DNA of 64,000 nucleotides from Halostella pelagica (GTDB taxonomy: Archaea; Halobacteriota; Halobacteria; Halobacteriales; Natronoarchaeaceae). Below are positions 51,873 to 60,593 of the stretch, one piece after another (position 1 is the stretch's first letter; every line of letters starts with the position of its first letter). The DNA lies in contig CP040681.1 in NCBI GenBank assembly GCA_005954745.1, forward strand, positions 32,001 to 96,000, in the 5' to 3' direction. The notes beneath the pieces are model-generated. The model was not told where the DNA came from. It ran no database searches and saw only the letters and a program-made list of their open reading frames with translations. The position numbers were made by a program, and so were the translations under genes.

Positions 51873-52892
51873 ATGGAGTACACCTCACTCGGAGCGACCG
51901 GAACGAAGGTATCGGAGATCTGCTTCGGCACGTGGCGATTCGGCAAGGAGTCGAACGGTGTCGTCGAGACGGACCGCGAGGAAGCGCACGAACTGCTCGA
52001 CGCCGCCTGGGATCAGGGAGTCAATTTCATCGATACCGCCAACGTGTACGGCGATCCGAACGGGACCAGCGAGGAGTATATCGGCGAGTGGCTAGACGAC
52101 TACGACCGTAACGACTTCGTCCTCGCTTCGAAGGTGTACTTCCCGTTCGACGGATGGGGCGACCCCGGCCCGAACGACCAGGGACTCGGCCGCAAGCACA
52201 TCCGGACCCAGGTCGAAGGGACCCTCGACCGCCTCGGTACCGACTACCTCGACGTTTACTACATCCACCGCTGGGACGACGAGACGCCGGTCGAGGAGAC
52301 GCTTACCACGCTGACTGACCTCGTCCGCGAGGGCAAGGTAAACCATCTCGGCGCGAGCACTATGGCCGCCTGGAAGCTGACGAAGGCGCTCTGGAAGAGC
52401 GATGTCAACGACTGGGAGCGCTTCGACGTGACCCAACCGATGTTTCACGCCGCCTACAGGGACGACGTGGTGGACTATCTCGACGTCTGTGCCGACCAGG
52501 ACCTCGCAGTGTGCCCGTACTCGCCGCTTGCCGGCGGCTTTCTCACCGGCAAATACGAGCGCGACGGCGACAGCGTCGTCGCTCCCGACGACTCCCGCGG
52601 CGACATCGACCCGCAGTTCGAGGAGTACTACGTCTCTGACCGCGGATGGGAGGTGTTAGACGAGATCCGCGCTGTCGCCGACGAGGCCGATGGGACGCCC
52701 GCGCAGGTCGCCCTCCGCTGGCTAATGGACCAGGAGAAGTTCACCTGCGTGCCGATCGTCGGTGCGCGCACGACCGATCAGTTGGAGGAGAACGCCGGCG
52801 CGACGGACATCTCGCTGTCGCAGGACCAGTTCAATCGTATCGCCGAGGCACGTTACGACGAGGAAGGCCGTCGGTGGGGGCATCGGGACTAA
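51873..52892 (+). CDS. Aldo/keto reductase
   Basis: 339 residues from ATG 51873 (MEYTSLGATGTKVSEICFGTW). Tetrad: Asp and Tyr in FIDTANVYGDPNGTSEE, Lys in VLASKVYFP, His in VYYIHRWDD. The C-terminal VPIVGARTTDQLEENAGA binds the NADPH phosphate. It belongs to the AKR11-like or YajO-like group with Trp-rich loop GWGDPGPNDQGLGRKHI. The substrate is unknown. Convergent with orc1/cdc6. Confidence 0.92.
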   Translation: MEYTSLGATGTKVSEICFGTWRFGKESNGVVETDREEAHELLDAAWDQGVNFIDTANVYGDPNGTSEEYIGEWLDDYDRNDFVLASKVYFPFDGWGDPGPNDQGLGRKHIRTQVEGTLDRLGTDYLDVYYIHRWDDETPVEETLTTLTDLVREGKVNHLGASTMAAWKLTKALWKSDVNDWERFDVTQPMFHAAYRDDVVDYLDVCADQDLAVCPYSPLAGGFLTGKYERDGDSVVAPDDSRGDIDPQFEEYYVSDRGWEVLDEIRAVADEADGTPAQVALRWLMDQEKFTCVPIVGARTTDQLEENAGATDISLSQDQFNRIAEARYDEEGRRWGHRD

Positions 52893-53025
52893 TACATCCC
52901 GTCATCGTCAAACTGCGATACAGATGCGCTGAATCGACAGCGCGGGATCGCAACGAGATCGTTATCCGCCTCTCAAGGTATTCTGGGAGGGTGCGTGGTT
53001 GATATAAACAATGTCAGTACGTACT

Positions 53026-53048
53026 AACAGCGGAACTCATGGTGTGGA
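53026..53048 (-). promoter_or_regulatory. ORB-like box at the 3' end of orc1/cdc6
   Basis: Reads aacagcggaactcatggtgt and onwards, matching the box at 54606-54632 in the halves acagcggaac and tggtgtg. It lies just past the orc1/cdc6 stop, so the boxes bracket the gene. Confidence 0.5.
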
Positions 53049-54233
53049 CTAGGCATCGTCCGGCAAGGTTGTCAGTCCAGCACGGATGCTCGTGACCGAT
53101 TGATCCAACGAATGCTGTTTGTATTTCCCACCTTCAACGCCGCGGTTTACGATAGTTGACGAAGTAATACCGAGTTGATTGAGTTCAGCAAGGTGTTCCC
53201 GAACAGAACGGGTCGAAATAGGATCGACTCCGTGGCGTTCGCAAACAACCTTGTAGATCTCGCGGACCTCTTTCGTCTTGGCTGGCGTTTTCTCGTCCTC
53301 GTGAAGCAACGTCAACGAGTAGAGGACGTACTGACCATGTTCGGGGGAGTTCGAAATTCCCTTCTCAACTTGATCGGTCTGGAGCTTTTCGCGCGCCCGG
53401 TCAACGTGATCCTCAGTGACTGAATCGGCGTCCTCAGCTCGGGCCATATCCCCCGCTTCGAGTAGGAGATCGAGCGCCTGCCGGGCGTCACCAGAATCTT
53501 TCGCACCGAATGCAGCGCACAGTTCGATTACACCGTCTTCGAGAACATCGTTTTCGAATGCGACATCCTTCCGCTGGCGGAGGACTTGCCGTAGTTCCTG
53601 AGCATCATATGCGCTGAACGAGACCTCTTTCTCACAGAGGCTCGATCGGACCTTCGACGAGAGCTGTTCGCGGAACGTGAGATCATTCGAAATCCCGATG
53701 ACCCCGAGTTTCACGTCCTGTAGATCTCCGTTCGACCGGGCCCGAGGGAGTTTGTACAGCAGCGAATCGTCGTCAATGTGGTCAACTTCGTCGAGGACGA
53801 TCAGTACGGTGCCGCCGAGATCGCCGAGTTCCTCGAACAGGAATCGGTAGACAGCCGCCTGCGGATGACCGGTGTCGGAAATCTGGTTCCGAGGCGTGCG
53901 GAGTTTATTTACCAGTTGTACGGCCGTCTGATACGAGGAATTCAATCCGTCGCAGTTGATTTCGATTGTATGCAAGTTAAGATCCTGTACGTCCGCTGCA
54001 TCACGCTTGAGACGTTGAAGGAGAAACCGCGTTGCGGCTGTTTTCCCGACACCGCTTTTTCCGTAAAGGAAGACATTCGACGGAATTTCGTTCTCGATGA
54101 TGGGCTGAAGAGTGGTATGATACTCCCGGAGTTCCTCATCTCTCCCGACAAGTTGGTCCGGAGTCCAATGTTCAGTCAGTGCATCTCTGTTTTTGAAGAT
54201 AGACGAGGTGGGCTTGAATTCAAAGTCACTCAT
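53049..54233 (-). CDS. cdc6: Orc1/Cdc6 replication initiator
   Basis: 394 residues, normal for haloarchaeal Orc1/Cdc6. Walker A GKSGVGKT (58-65), Walker B VLIVLDEVDHID, sensor 1 GISNDL and the arginine-finger region (KVRSSLCEKEV) are intact; the C-terminal winged helix (about 300-385) binds origin DNA. It is transcribed away from the AT-rich origin that starts 30 bases beyond its start. Haloarchaea hold several Orc paralogues, each usually matched to its own origin, so this should recognise the adjacent boxes. Confidence 0.95.
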   Translation of the reverse strand: MSDFEFKPTSSIFKNRDALTEHWTPDQLVGRDEELREYHTTLQPIIENEIPSNVFLYGKSGVGKTAATRFLLQRLKRDAADVQDLNLHTIEINCDGLNSSYQTAVQLVNKLRTPRNQISDTGHPQAAVYRFLFEELGDLGGTVLIVLDEVDHIDDDSLLYKLPRARSNGDLQDVKLGVIGISNDLTFREQLSSKVRSSLCEKEVSFSAYDAQELRQVLRQRKDVAFENDVLEDGVIELCAAFGAKDSGDARQALDLLLEAGDMARAEDADSVTEDHVDRAREKLQTDQVEKGISNSPEHGQYVLYSLTLLHEDEKTPAKTKEVREIYKVVCERHGVDPISTRSVREHLAELNQLGITSSTIVNRGVEGGKYKQHSLDQSVTSIRAGLTTLPDDA

Positions 54234-54260
54234 ATGTCCGTCGTCTCAACGAGGGCACTT

Positions 54261-54632
54261 AACCATTGGTTCCGCTGTTTCCGCTGTCCGTGTTTACTTT
54301 TAAACCCCCGACACCATAGGTTCCGTTGTCGGACAGTCGACCACACACCCACACCACGGGTTCCGCTGTCCGTCCCGAAAGAAGAGAGACAGTGAGTTCT
54401 AACGCCGACATCGTAGAAAAAGCACACCACCGCTTCTGTTATCTCCGCATTAAACTGCTCCCGTTACCTCCGTACTAAAATCGTCCAAATTATAGTCGCG
54501 GCATTATTATACAGAAATTTTAAATAGTAATAGCGTTAAACTCAACTAAGACCCCGTGATTTAATATATACATAGTCCAGATTTTACCGTATAGGTACTG
54601 CAGGTGACAGCGGAACCCGTGGTGTGGGTGTG
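54261..54632. other. Replication origin: ORB boxes around an AT-rich element
   Basis: A perfect 27-bp inverted repeat (54344-54370 and 54606-54632, core cacgggttccgctgtc) encloses 235 bases that are strongly AT-rich at 54470-54600, the likely unwinding element. Further related boxes occur at 54261-54290 (ggttccgctgt plus a second ttccgctgtcc), 54311-54336 (acaccataggttccgttgtc) and 54423-54442 (cacaccaccgcttctgtta). The boxes lie directly upstream of orc1/cdc6, the standard haloarchaeal origin layout. Confidence 0.85.
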
Positions 54633-54867
54633 TTTCAGAACCACCATGGCAACATTTTGCCGACCATGTAATGATCGGCGCTATTGATCCGGGAGAAAGC
54701 GATTGAAACCCCAGTTTGGTGTCCCTTCACCCCTAGGTCTCTCTCACCGTTCTAAAGCAATATCGTTCCAGGATGCCACAACGATGGTTCTTTCCCAATA
54801 CGTCACCACGGATGTGTGTATCGGAGCGGGAGAAATTCGATAAATGACCGCCTCGGAGAACCACTCA

Positions 54868-55122
54868 ATGACAGACACCCTCGCAGTCCGAATCATCCTC
54901 TCGTACCCGGAGGACGAGCGGAGCCGCAACGAACTGGAGATCGACACATACCGCTCGTATCTCCGTCGAGCGAGAGACGGTCCGGTCTCGCCAGGCGACG
55001 AGTGGAAAGAGTTCGTCAGTCGTGGGTGTGGGGCAGTTCGAGATGTTGTACTCCGCGTCGAAGCCGTCGACGGGGGGACGACAGTCGGCGATACAACCGA
55101 GTTCGAGTTCGTTTCGAGGTAA
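54868..55122 (+). CDS. Small conserved protein beside the origin
   Basis: 84 residues from ATG 54868 (MTDTLAVRIILSYPEDERSR); an ATG at 54844 adds eight. Mixed alpha/beta: strand LAVRIIL, helix SRNELEIDTYRSYLRRARD, strands VVLRVEAVDGG and TEFEFVSR. It is divergent from orc1/cdc6 across the origin. Haloarchaeal origins often have a small conserved gene in this place, but I cannot match it. Confidence 0.5.
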   Translation: MTDTLAVRIILSYPEDERSRNELEIDTYRSYLRRARDGPVSPGDEWKEFVSRGCGAVRDVVLRVEAVDGGTTVGDTTEFEFVSR

Positions 55123-55253
55123 CCGCTATCGATTACGGCGGTTCACGGATCGGTTCCGCAATTCGTCTCTGGTTCAGTGCTGTGTCGGGTTTAGATCGAC
55201 CTGTGCTTTACTACTGCTGTACGATAACGACATTCGGTTACGCTACCTAAACG

Positions 55254-55262
55254 CTTTTTTAC
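55254..55262 (+). promoter_or_regulatory. TATA box of the tup operon
   Basis: CTTTTTTAC centred 27 bases before the ATG at 55285, predicting a leaderless tupA transcript. Confidence 0.5.
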
Positions 55263-55284
55263 CTACGGAGGGATCGATATTTCC

Positions 55285-56211
55285 ATGAAGATACAACGAC
55301 GCGAGTTCGTCGCGGCACTTGGAGTCGGGACCACGGGACTGGCGGGATGTACGGCGTTCGGACAGAACGACGGGGAGGCTGGCGTCACCGGCGAGACGCT
55401 CACGCTCACGACGACGACGAGCACCTACGACACTGGGCTGTTGGACGAACTGAACGCGCCGTTTCAGGACATGTACGGCGTGACTGTCGACGCCATCTCC
55501 AAGGGAACGGGTGCCGCCCTCGAAACGGCACGTAACGGCGATTCCGACGTGGTGATGGTCCACGCGCGTTCGCTCGAAGACGATTTCATGCGAGAAGGGT
55601 ACGGCGTCAACCGGCGTGACATCATGTTCAACGACTTCGTCATCGTGGGGCCCGAGGACGATCCGGCGGGAATAGCGGGGATGGAGTCGGCGACGGAGGC
55701 GCTAGCGACTATCGCCGAGGAAGAAGTGACGTTCGTCTCCCGCGGCGACAACTCCGGGACCCACACCAAGGAGTTAGCGCTCTGGGACGAGGCGGGCGTC
55801 GATCCCGGCGGCGACTGGTATCAGGAAACCGGACAGGGGATGGGCCAAGTGCTGAACATGACGAACCAGCAGTCCGGGTACACGCTTTCCGACCGCGGCA
55901 CCTACCTCTCGCGGCGTGCTGATAGCAACCTCGTTATTCTGGTCCAGGGGCCGATCGAAGGCGGTCCGGACTCGCTATCGAACCCGTACGGGATCATGGC
56001 AGTCAATCCCGCAGTTCACGAGAACGTGAACTACGACCTCTCCATGGCGTACATCGGATACATCACCAGTCCCGAGGGACAAGAACGCATCGCGGAGTAC
56101 ACCGCGAACGGCGAACAGCTGTTCTTCCCCGAAGCACTTTCCGAGGACCCGGATTTCGAACAGTACGTTCCGGAAGGTTGGAGTGCTGACGATTCAGACG
56201 AGCGTGCATGA
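55285..56211 (+). CDS. tupA: Tungstate/molybdate ABC transporter, binding lipoprotein
   Basis: 308 residues. Tat-like N-terminus [19 protein letters not shown] (Cys22 lipobox) anchors it outside the membrane. [21 protein letters not shown] and [18 protein letters not shown] are TupA signature segments that hold the oxyanion through backbone and Ser/Thr. It captures tungstate (perhaps molybdate) for molybdopterin or tungstopterin enzymes. Its stop overlaps tupB (ATGA). Confidence 0.92.
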   Translation: MKIQRREFVAALGVGTTGLAGCTAFGQNDGEAGVTGETLTLTTTTSTYDTGLLDELNAPFQDMYGVTVDAISKGTGAALETARNGDSDVVMVHARSLEDDFMREGYGVNRRDIMFNDFVIVGPEDDPAGIAGMESATEALATIAEEEVTFVSRGDNSGTHTKELALWDEAGVDPGGDWYQETGQGMGQVLNMTNQQSGYTLSDRGTYLSRRADSNLVILVQGPIEGGPDSLSNPYGIMAVNPAVHENVNYDLSMAYIGYITSPEGQERIAEYTANGEQLFFPEALSEDPDFEQYVPEGWSADDSDERA

Positions 56212-56957
56212 GCGTCGAGGCGGCCGTCGATATCGGGCCACTGATCGTCGATCTCTCGGTCGGAAGGGGACCACTCTTCGCTGACTTCCCGTTCGAGAGC
56301 CAGTACGTCACGAGCATCATCCGCGTCTCGCTGTACGTCAGCGGTATCGCGGTGTTTCTCAGCACGCTCGTGAGCCTCCCCATCGCGCTGGTCGTCGGAT
56401 TCACCGACTTCATCGGGAAGCGCCTCGTGACGGCTGTCATCAACACGGGGATGGGGTTTCCGAGCGTCGTCGTCGGACTGGTCGTCCTGTTTACGGTGTC
56501 GAATCAGGGCCCGCTCGGCCATCTGAACCTCGTTTTCACGAAGGAGGCGATGATCATCTCGCAGGTCATTCTGGCGACGCCGCCTATCACGGGGATCAGT
56601 CTCGCAGCGGTGTCGAGCGTCGACGAGAGCGTTCGCGACGCCGCCTACGCGATGGGCGGCACGCGACTCGACGTCGCCCTGGTCGTCGTCAAGGAGGCGC
56701 GCTACGGACTCGCGACCGCAGTACTCGCCGGGTTCGGCCGGGCGATCAGCGAGGTCGGGTCGGTACTCATCGTCGGCGGGAACATCGCCGGCGCGAACGG
56801 CATCTCGAAGACGCGAACGCTGACGACGGCGATCCGACAGGAGGCGCGCCAGGGTCGTTACGACACCGCAATGGTACTCGGGGCCGTGTTACTGGTGCTG
56901 GTTCTGGTCGTGAACGCGCTAGTCATGCGTCTCGGTGACGGGGGGACGGTACGGTGA
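56208..56957 (+). CDS. tupB: Tungstate/molybdate ABC transporter, permease
   Basis: 249 residues with six membrane helices. The coupling loop EAxxxGGxxxxxxxxVxxPEA type reads [20 protein letters not shown], the site that contacts the ATPase. It overlaps tupA and tupC by four bases on each side, so the three are one translationally coupled operon. Confidence 0.93.
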   Translation: MSVEAAVDIGPLIVDLSVGRGPLFADFPFESQYVTSIIRVSLYVSGIAVFLSTLVSLPIALVVGFTDFIGKRLVTAVINTGMGFPSVVVGLVVLFTVSNQGPLGHLNLVFTKEAMIISQVILATPPITGISLAAVSSVDESVRDAAYAMGGTRLDVALVVVKEARYGLATAVLAGFGRAISEVGSVLIVGGNIAGANGISKTRTLTTAIRQEARQGRYDTAMVLGAVLLVLVLVVNALVMRLGDGGTVR

Positions 56958-57721
56958 GTCTCCGCGCCGCCGGTATCGAACACGGATACGACGGGACCCC
57001 CGTCCTCCAGGGTGTTTCCCTGAACATCGATGCTGGCGAAGTCGTCGGGATCGTCGGCCCGTCGGGTGTCGGGAAGACGACGCTGTTGCGGATCCTGGCG
57101 CTGTTCGAACGGCAAGACGAGGGGACGGTAACGTACGACGGGACAGACGTCTGGACGGCGACCGAGAGCGAGCGTCTCGCGCTCCGAAGACGTATCGGGA
57201 TGGTGTTCCAGGATGCGAGTCTCTTCGACGCCAGCGTGAGCCGGAACGTCGCGTACGGCCTCCGAGTGCGGCGCTCGTGGCGGGAACGACTGCGGAGCAG
57301 CGTCCGCGGGGCGGTCCGGAAGAACGGAACTCCAGACGCCGTCCGAGAGGCGCTCGACGTCGTTGGGCTCTCCGATAAGACAGACCAGCACGCCCCCTCG
57401 CTCTCCGGCGGCGAGGCCCAGCGCGTCTCGTTCGCCAGGGCACTGGCGTACGACCCGGACGTACTCCTGTTGGACGAGCCGACCTCCGACCTGGACCCAC
57501 GTAACACGTCGGTACTGGAAGACGCGGTCCTGGCGGCCAGCGACCGGAACATCGGGGTGGCGGTCGCGACCCACGACATGCACCAGGCCCGGCGGATCGC
57601 AGACCGCGTCGCAGTGTTGCTCGACGGGCGCATAATCGAAGTCGGGCCGACAGAACAGGTGTTCGAGAACCCTGACGATATCCGCACGGCGAAGTTCGTC
57701 GATGGCGAACTGGTGTACTGA
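56954..57721 (+). CDS. tupC: Tungstate/molybdate ABC transporter, ATPase
   Basis: 255 residues. Walker [11 protein letters not shown]-loop MVFQDASLF, signature LSGGEAQRV, Walker [13 protein letters not shown] and switch His in VATHDM are intact. An insert of about 25 residues ([20 protein letters not shown]) in the helical subdomain is longer than in bacterial TupC. It powers oxyanion uptake with TupB. Confidence 0.94.
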   Translation: MSLRAAGIEHGYDGTPVLQGVSLNIDAGEVVGIVGPSGVGKTTLLRILALFERQDEGTVTYDGTDVWTATESERLALRRRIGMVFQDASLFDASVSRNVAYGLRVRRSWRERLRSSVRGAVRKNGTPDAVREALDVVGLSDKTDQHAPSLSGGEAQRVSFARALAYDPDVLLLDEPTSDLDPRNTSVLEDAVLAASDRNIGVAVATHDMHQARRIADRVAVLLDGRIIEVGPTEQVFENPDDIRTAKFVDGELVY

Positions 57722-57724
57722 GTC

Positions 57725-57833
57725 TGGTACGGCAGACGAAGTGCCGGATTGACCGTTGGAACGGTAGGCGGACTGCCACTGGGACGGCAAGCGGACTAGT
57801 GGACCGACACCGGGACAGCAGACGGACTGGCAC
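57725..57833. repeat. Four 21-23-bp direct repeats before the ModE-like gene
   Basis: Units at 57725-57745, 57757-57779, 57780-57802 and 57811-57833 share the pattern gggacggcaagcggact. They fill the 160-bp gap between tupC and the ModE-like regulator, where an operator for that regulator would be expected. Confidence 0.55.
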
Positions 57834-57881
57834 CGGAGACGCCAGCGATATGTACGGCGGCGCGGTACAGTCTCCGAAGGA

Positions 57882-58562
57882 ATGGAGCGGAGTTTCGAGA
57901 CGCGGCTGACGGTCGACGGCGCGACGGTCGACGAGCGAGACGTCGAACTGCTCCGTGGTGTCGACGAACACGGGTCGATCCACCGCGCCTCGGGAGAACT
58001 CGGACGGTCGTACGCCCGGATGCAACAGCGGATCGTCGACCTCGAAGCCGCCATCGGTCCCCTCGTAGACCGCCAGCGAGGCGGGGCTGACGGCGGCGGC
58101 AGCGAACTGACGGAGAACGCCCGCTCACTGCTGTCGCGGTTCGACCGCCTCGAAGCGGCGTTTGCGGGCGTCGCCGCCGTCGAGGAGTCCGTGTTTTCTG
58201 GCCGGGTCGTCGAGCGGACAGGGGAACTGGCGACCGTCGATACCGACGCGGGACGGATCTGTGCGCTGGTGCCGCCGAACGTGACGGCAGTCGCGGTCAG
58301 CGTTCGCTCGGATGCGGTCACGCTCACCGCGCCCGACGACACGCCGGCACCCACGGAAACGAGCGCCAGAAATCAGTTCACGGGGAGCGTTCTAACCGTC
58401 GGTGAAGGCGAAGCGGTCGCGAGCGTCGAGGTGGACATCGGCGCAGAAACGCCCCTGTTAGCGCTGGTGACCTGCGGTAGCGTCGAGAAACTCGGACTCG
58501 AGCCCGAACGGACGGTCGTCGCATCGTTCAAGGCGACGGCGACCCGGGGCGTCTCGGAGTAA
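57882..58562 (+). CDS. ModE-like regulator: LysR-type HTH plus TOBE domain
   Basis: 226 residues. The N-terminal winged helix (about 18-100: DVELLRGVDEHGSIHRASGELGRSYARMQQRIVDLEA) is the ModE/LysR HTH. Residues about 108-170 (FSGRVVERTGELATVDTDAG, VPPNVTAVAV) form a TOBE (molybindin) domain that binds molybdate or tungstate. Two TOBE-like parts may exist (second about 165-220). It follows tupABC and most likely controls it according to the oxyanion supply. Confidence 0.88.
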   Translation: MERSFETRLTVDGATVDERDVELLRGVDEHGSIHRASGELGRSYARMQQRIVDLEAAIGPLVDRQRGGADGGGSELTENARSLLSRFDRLEAAFAGVAAVEESVFSGRVVERTGELATVDTDAGRICALVPPNVTAVAVSVRSDAVTLTAPDDTPAPTETSARNQFTGSVLTVGEGEAVASVEVDIGAETPLLALVTCGSVEKLGLEPERTVVASFKATATRGVSE

Positions 58563-58901
58563 CGCCGGAGCAAGGAAGTTCCGGTACGCCGATACCTATC
58601 GGTAACTACCCTTTCCGATATTGTTGAGGGCCCCCAGAACCGTTTTCACCGGAAACTAGGAGTGTCGGTGTCTCTCTTTCACGACACGTTCACGAACTGC
58701 CGTCCGACTTCATATTTTCGCGAACTGGTACCCGACATGATAATCTCACGAACTGCGTTGCGATATCTCACTTCGTTCTCGGGCGATAGTTGAGATAGCT
58801 TCGGAACCGGTGGGGTTCCGGAGATTCCAATGCGTGGTACGTGCCCGCCATTATTTCAGAGGGGAACCGAGAGAGCCAGAACGCGGATGAGGCCAGATCG
58901 C
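58563..58901. other. 339-bp gap with a hairpin between convergent genes
   Basis: Holds a perfect 7-bp stem CGGAACC/GGTTCCG with a five-base loop (58802-58820) and no gene with good codon bias. The genes on both sides end here, so the hairpin may mark transcript ends, though no T-run follows. Confidence 0.45.
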
Positions 58902-59525
58902 TCACGCGATATCCCGGCTCGTGTCGACCGCAACCTCCTCGCCGAGGTCGAGTTTGATCGTCTCGTCGGCGGGGTCGCCGCCACGGAGTTTCGACACCCG
59001 CAGGAAGTTCTCGACGGAGTTACCCTTCACCGTCATCTCAAGTCTCCAGACCGCGTCGGCGATGGTGAGCGTCGTTTCGCGCAGCGCCGGTGCGTCCAGT
59101 CCGGTGCAGTGGAGCACGCCGACGCCCCCCGTGTTGACGAGATGTGTTTTGAACTGGTTCAGGAAGTTAACGTACCGGTTCCGCTCGCCGGTAGCTTCGA
59201 GCGGGTTCAGGGTATCGACGACCACGTTCGCCTGGCCGTCGACCTGCTGAACGACGCGGTTGGCGTTGTCGATAGGCGTGTCGATACCCGCGTACTGGAC
59301 CGTGTAATCGTTGTTTCGAAGGCTTCGGTCCAGGTCGTCGCGAACGGCCGCTTCCGTGCGAAGTGTCGTGATATAGGCGGTGGGACGCTCCTCCATGAAC
59401 TCGTGAAGCAACGGCTCGCTCTGGCTGTCGGGGTCCGCGAGCAGTACCACGATACTGCCCGCGAACACACCGCCGCCGATGTTCCGGTCGATGGCCGTTA
59501 CGCCGGTCGAGAGCCGTTTCGCCAT
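58902..59525 (-). CDS. RecA/KaiC-like protein with degenerate Walker A
   Basis: 207 residues. TGVTAIDRNIGGGVFAGSIVVLLADPDSQSEPLLHEF aligns with the start of RadA/KaiC ATPases, but the P-loop lacks Gly-Lys-Thr (DPDSQSEPLL). Walker B-like NVVVDTLNPLE and the later strand VGVLHCTGLD are kept. Such HTR-like proteins are common in haloarchaea, often beside signalling genes, as here with the HalX regulator 363 bases upstream. It probably does not hydrolyse ATP. Confidence 0.8.
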   Translation of the reverse strand: MAKRLSTGVTAIDRNIGGGVFAGSIVVLLADPDSQSEPLLHEFMEERPTAYITTLRTEAAVRDDLDRSLRNNDYTVQYAGIDTPIDNANRVVQQVDGQANVVVDTLNPLEATGERNRYVNFLNQFKTHLVNTGGVGVLHCTGLDAPALRETTLTIADAVWRLEMTVKGNSVENFLRVSKLRGGDPADETIKLDLGEEVAVDTSRDIA

Positions 59526-59713
59526 CGATGGCCTTTCACATCCGCGAGATATAACCGTGTCGACGGTTCACCGTTGTTATCGGCGTTCGGTTCGGATATA
59601 TCGACATCCCCTTCTCGGGTAGTTTCGGGTCTTTGAGCGAGTGAGAGGCCCTACTAGCACTCGAAGAGATTCGTACAGGTGTCACAGTTGGTCAGTTAGT
59701 GTTTTGACCGGGA

Positions 59714-59850
59714 GACAGCGGAAACGGTGGTGTGTCTCGTACTGCCTTAACCAACGTTCGTTCGAAATGTTGGTTAAGAGTGCTTGCCGTATCCGCTCTG
59801 ACTAGAACTCGGTGATCCAGCCACAGACACACACCGTGTATCCGCTGTTA
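59714..59850. promoter_or_regulatory. Inverted ORB-like boxes without an orc gene
   Basis: Left box gacagcggaaacggtggtgt (from 59714 to 59736), right box in the opposite direction cacaccgtgtatccgctgtt (within 59826-59850), and a partial ccgtatccgct at 59788-59798. Between them is a 10-bp palindrome cttaaccaac/gttggttaag (59746-59755 and 59769-59778). The boxes match those at the origin near 54.5 kb. The gap 59526-59888 has no gene. Confidence 0.5.
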
Positions 59851-59888
59851 GCTTCGGAGAACCCGTCCTCGACACCGTCGTTCCCGGG

Positions 59889-60458
59889 TCACAGTTCAGA
59901 GAATGCGCTGTCGAAGTCCTCGTAGCGGGTCAAATCAGAGAGCAGACGGTCGAGACTGTCCCGAAGCTCTTCGGCCTGTTCGACCAGTTGTGCGTACTCG
60001 TCGCTCGCGGACAGTTCCTCTTCGGTCAGTTCCGTCTCCAGCGTCGCTCGCTTCGACGCGACCGCGAAATACTCTTGTAGCTGTTCGCCGTAGTTGCTCC
60101 GTGCGATCATCGTCTCGACGGTTTGGACGAGTTCCGTCTCGGAGACGGGTTTCGTAACGTAGTCATCGAACTCCATGTCGATGATATCCATATCGGGATC
60201 GACCGCGGTCAGCATGACAACCCTGCAGTCGTGGCCGAGAGTTCGGACTTCTGTCAGTACGTCGTCACCAGGCATATCAGGCATCCGACGATCTAACAGC
60301 ACCACGTCGACACCGCCGTCGACTGTCTCCAGAGCCTCGGCCCCGCTTTTCGCGGTGTGGACTGTGTACTCCTCGGCCAGCCACGTCGTGTACAGATCTC
60401 GCACCTGATCGTCATCGTCGACGACGAGTACAGTCGGCCGCGGAGAGCCCGGTTCCAT
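59889..60458 (-). CDS. HalX-domain response regulator
   Basis: 189 residues. Receiver domain (about 8-122) with the acidic pair VDDDD, phosphorylation Asp in VVLLDRRMPDMPGD, Thr in VMLTAVD and Lys in VTKPVSE. A HalX domain follows (about 125-188: YGEQLQEYFAVASKRATLETELTEEEL ... LRDSLDRLLSDL). These regulators act without a DNA-binding domain; the partner kinase is not here. A TATA-like aatattgtt lies about 26 bases before the start. Confidence 0.92.
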   Translation of the reverse strand: MEPGSPRPTVLVVDDDDQVRDLYTTWLAEEYTVHTAKSGAEALETVDGGVDVVLLDRRMPDMPGDDVLTEVRTLGHDCRVVMLTAVDPDMDIIDMEFDDYVTKPVSETELVQTVETMIARSNYGEQLQEYFAVASKRATLETELTEEELSASDEYAQLVEQAEELRDSLDRLLSDLTRYEDFDSAFSEL

Positions 60459-60593
60459 GGCATCAATGATTATATCCTAAACAAATATTGTTTTCGCAAA
60501 GTGTGAACTTTATTACCACTCATTCAAATATAGTCCTAGGTAAATAGAGTTACCATTTTCACCGGACGAAACTCTGTTCGGCCCGGGTTCGGC

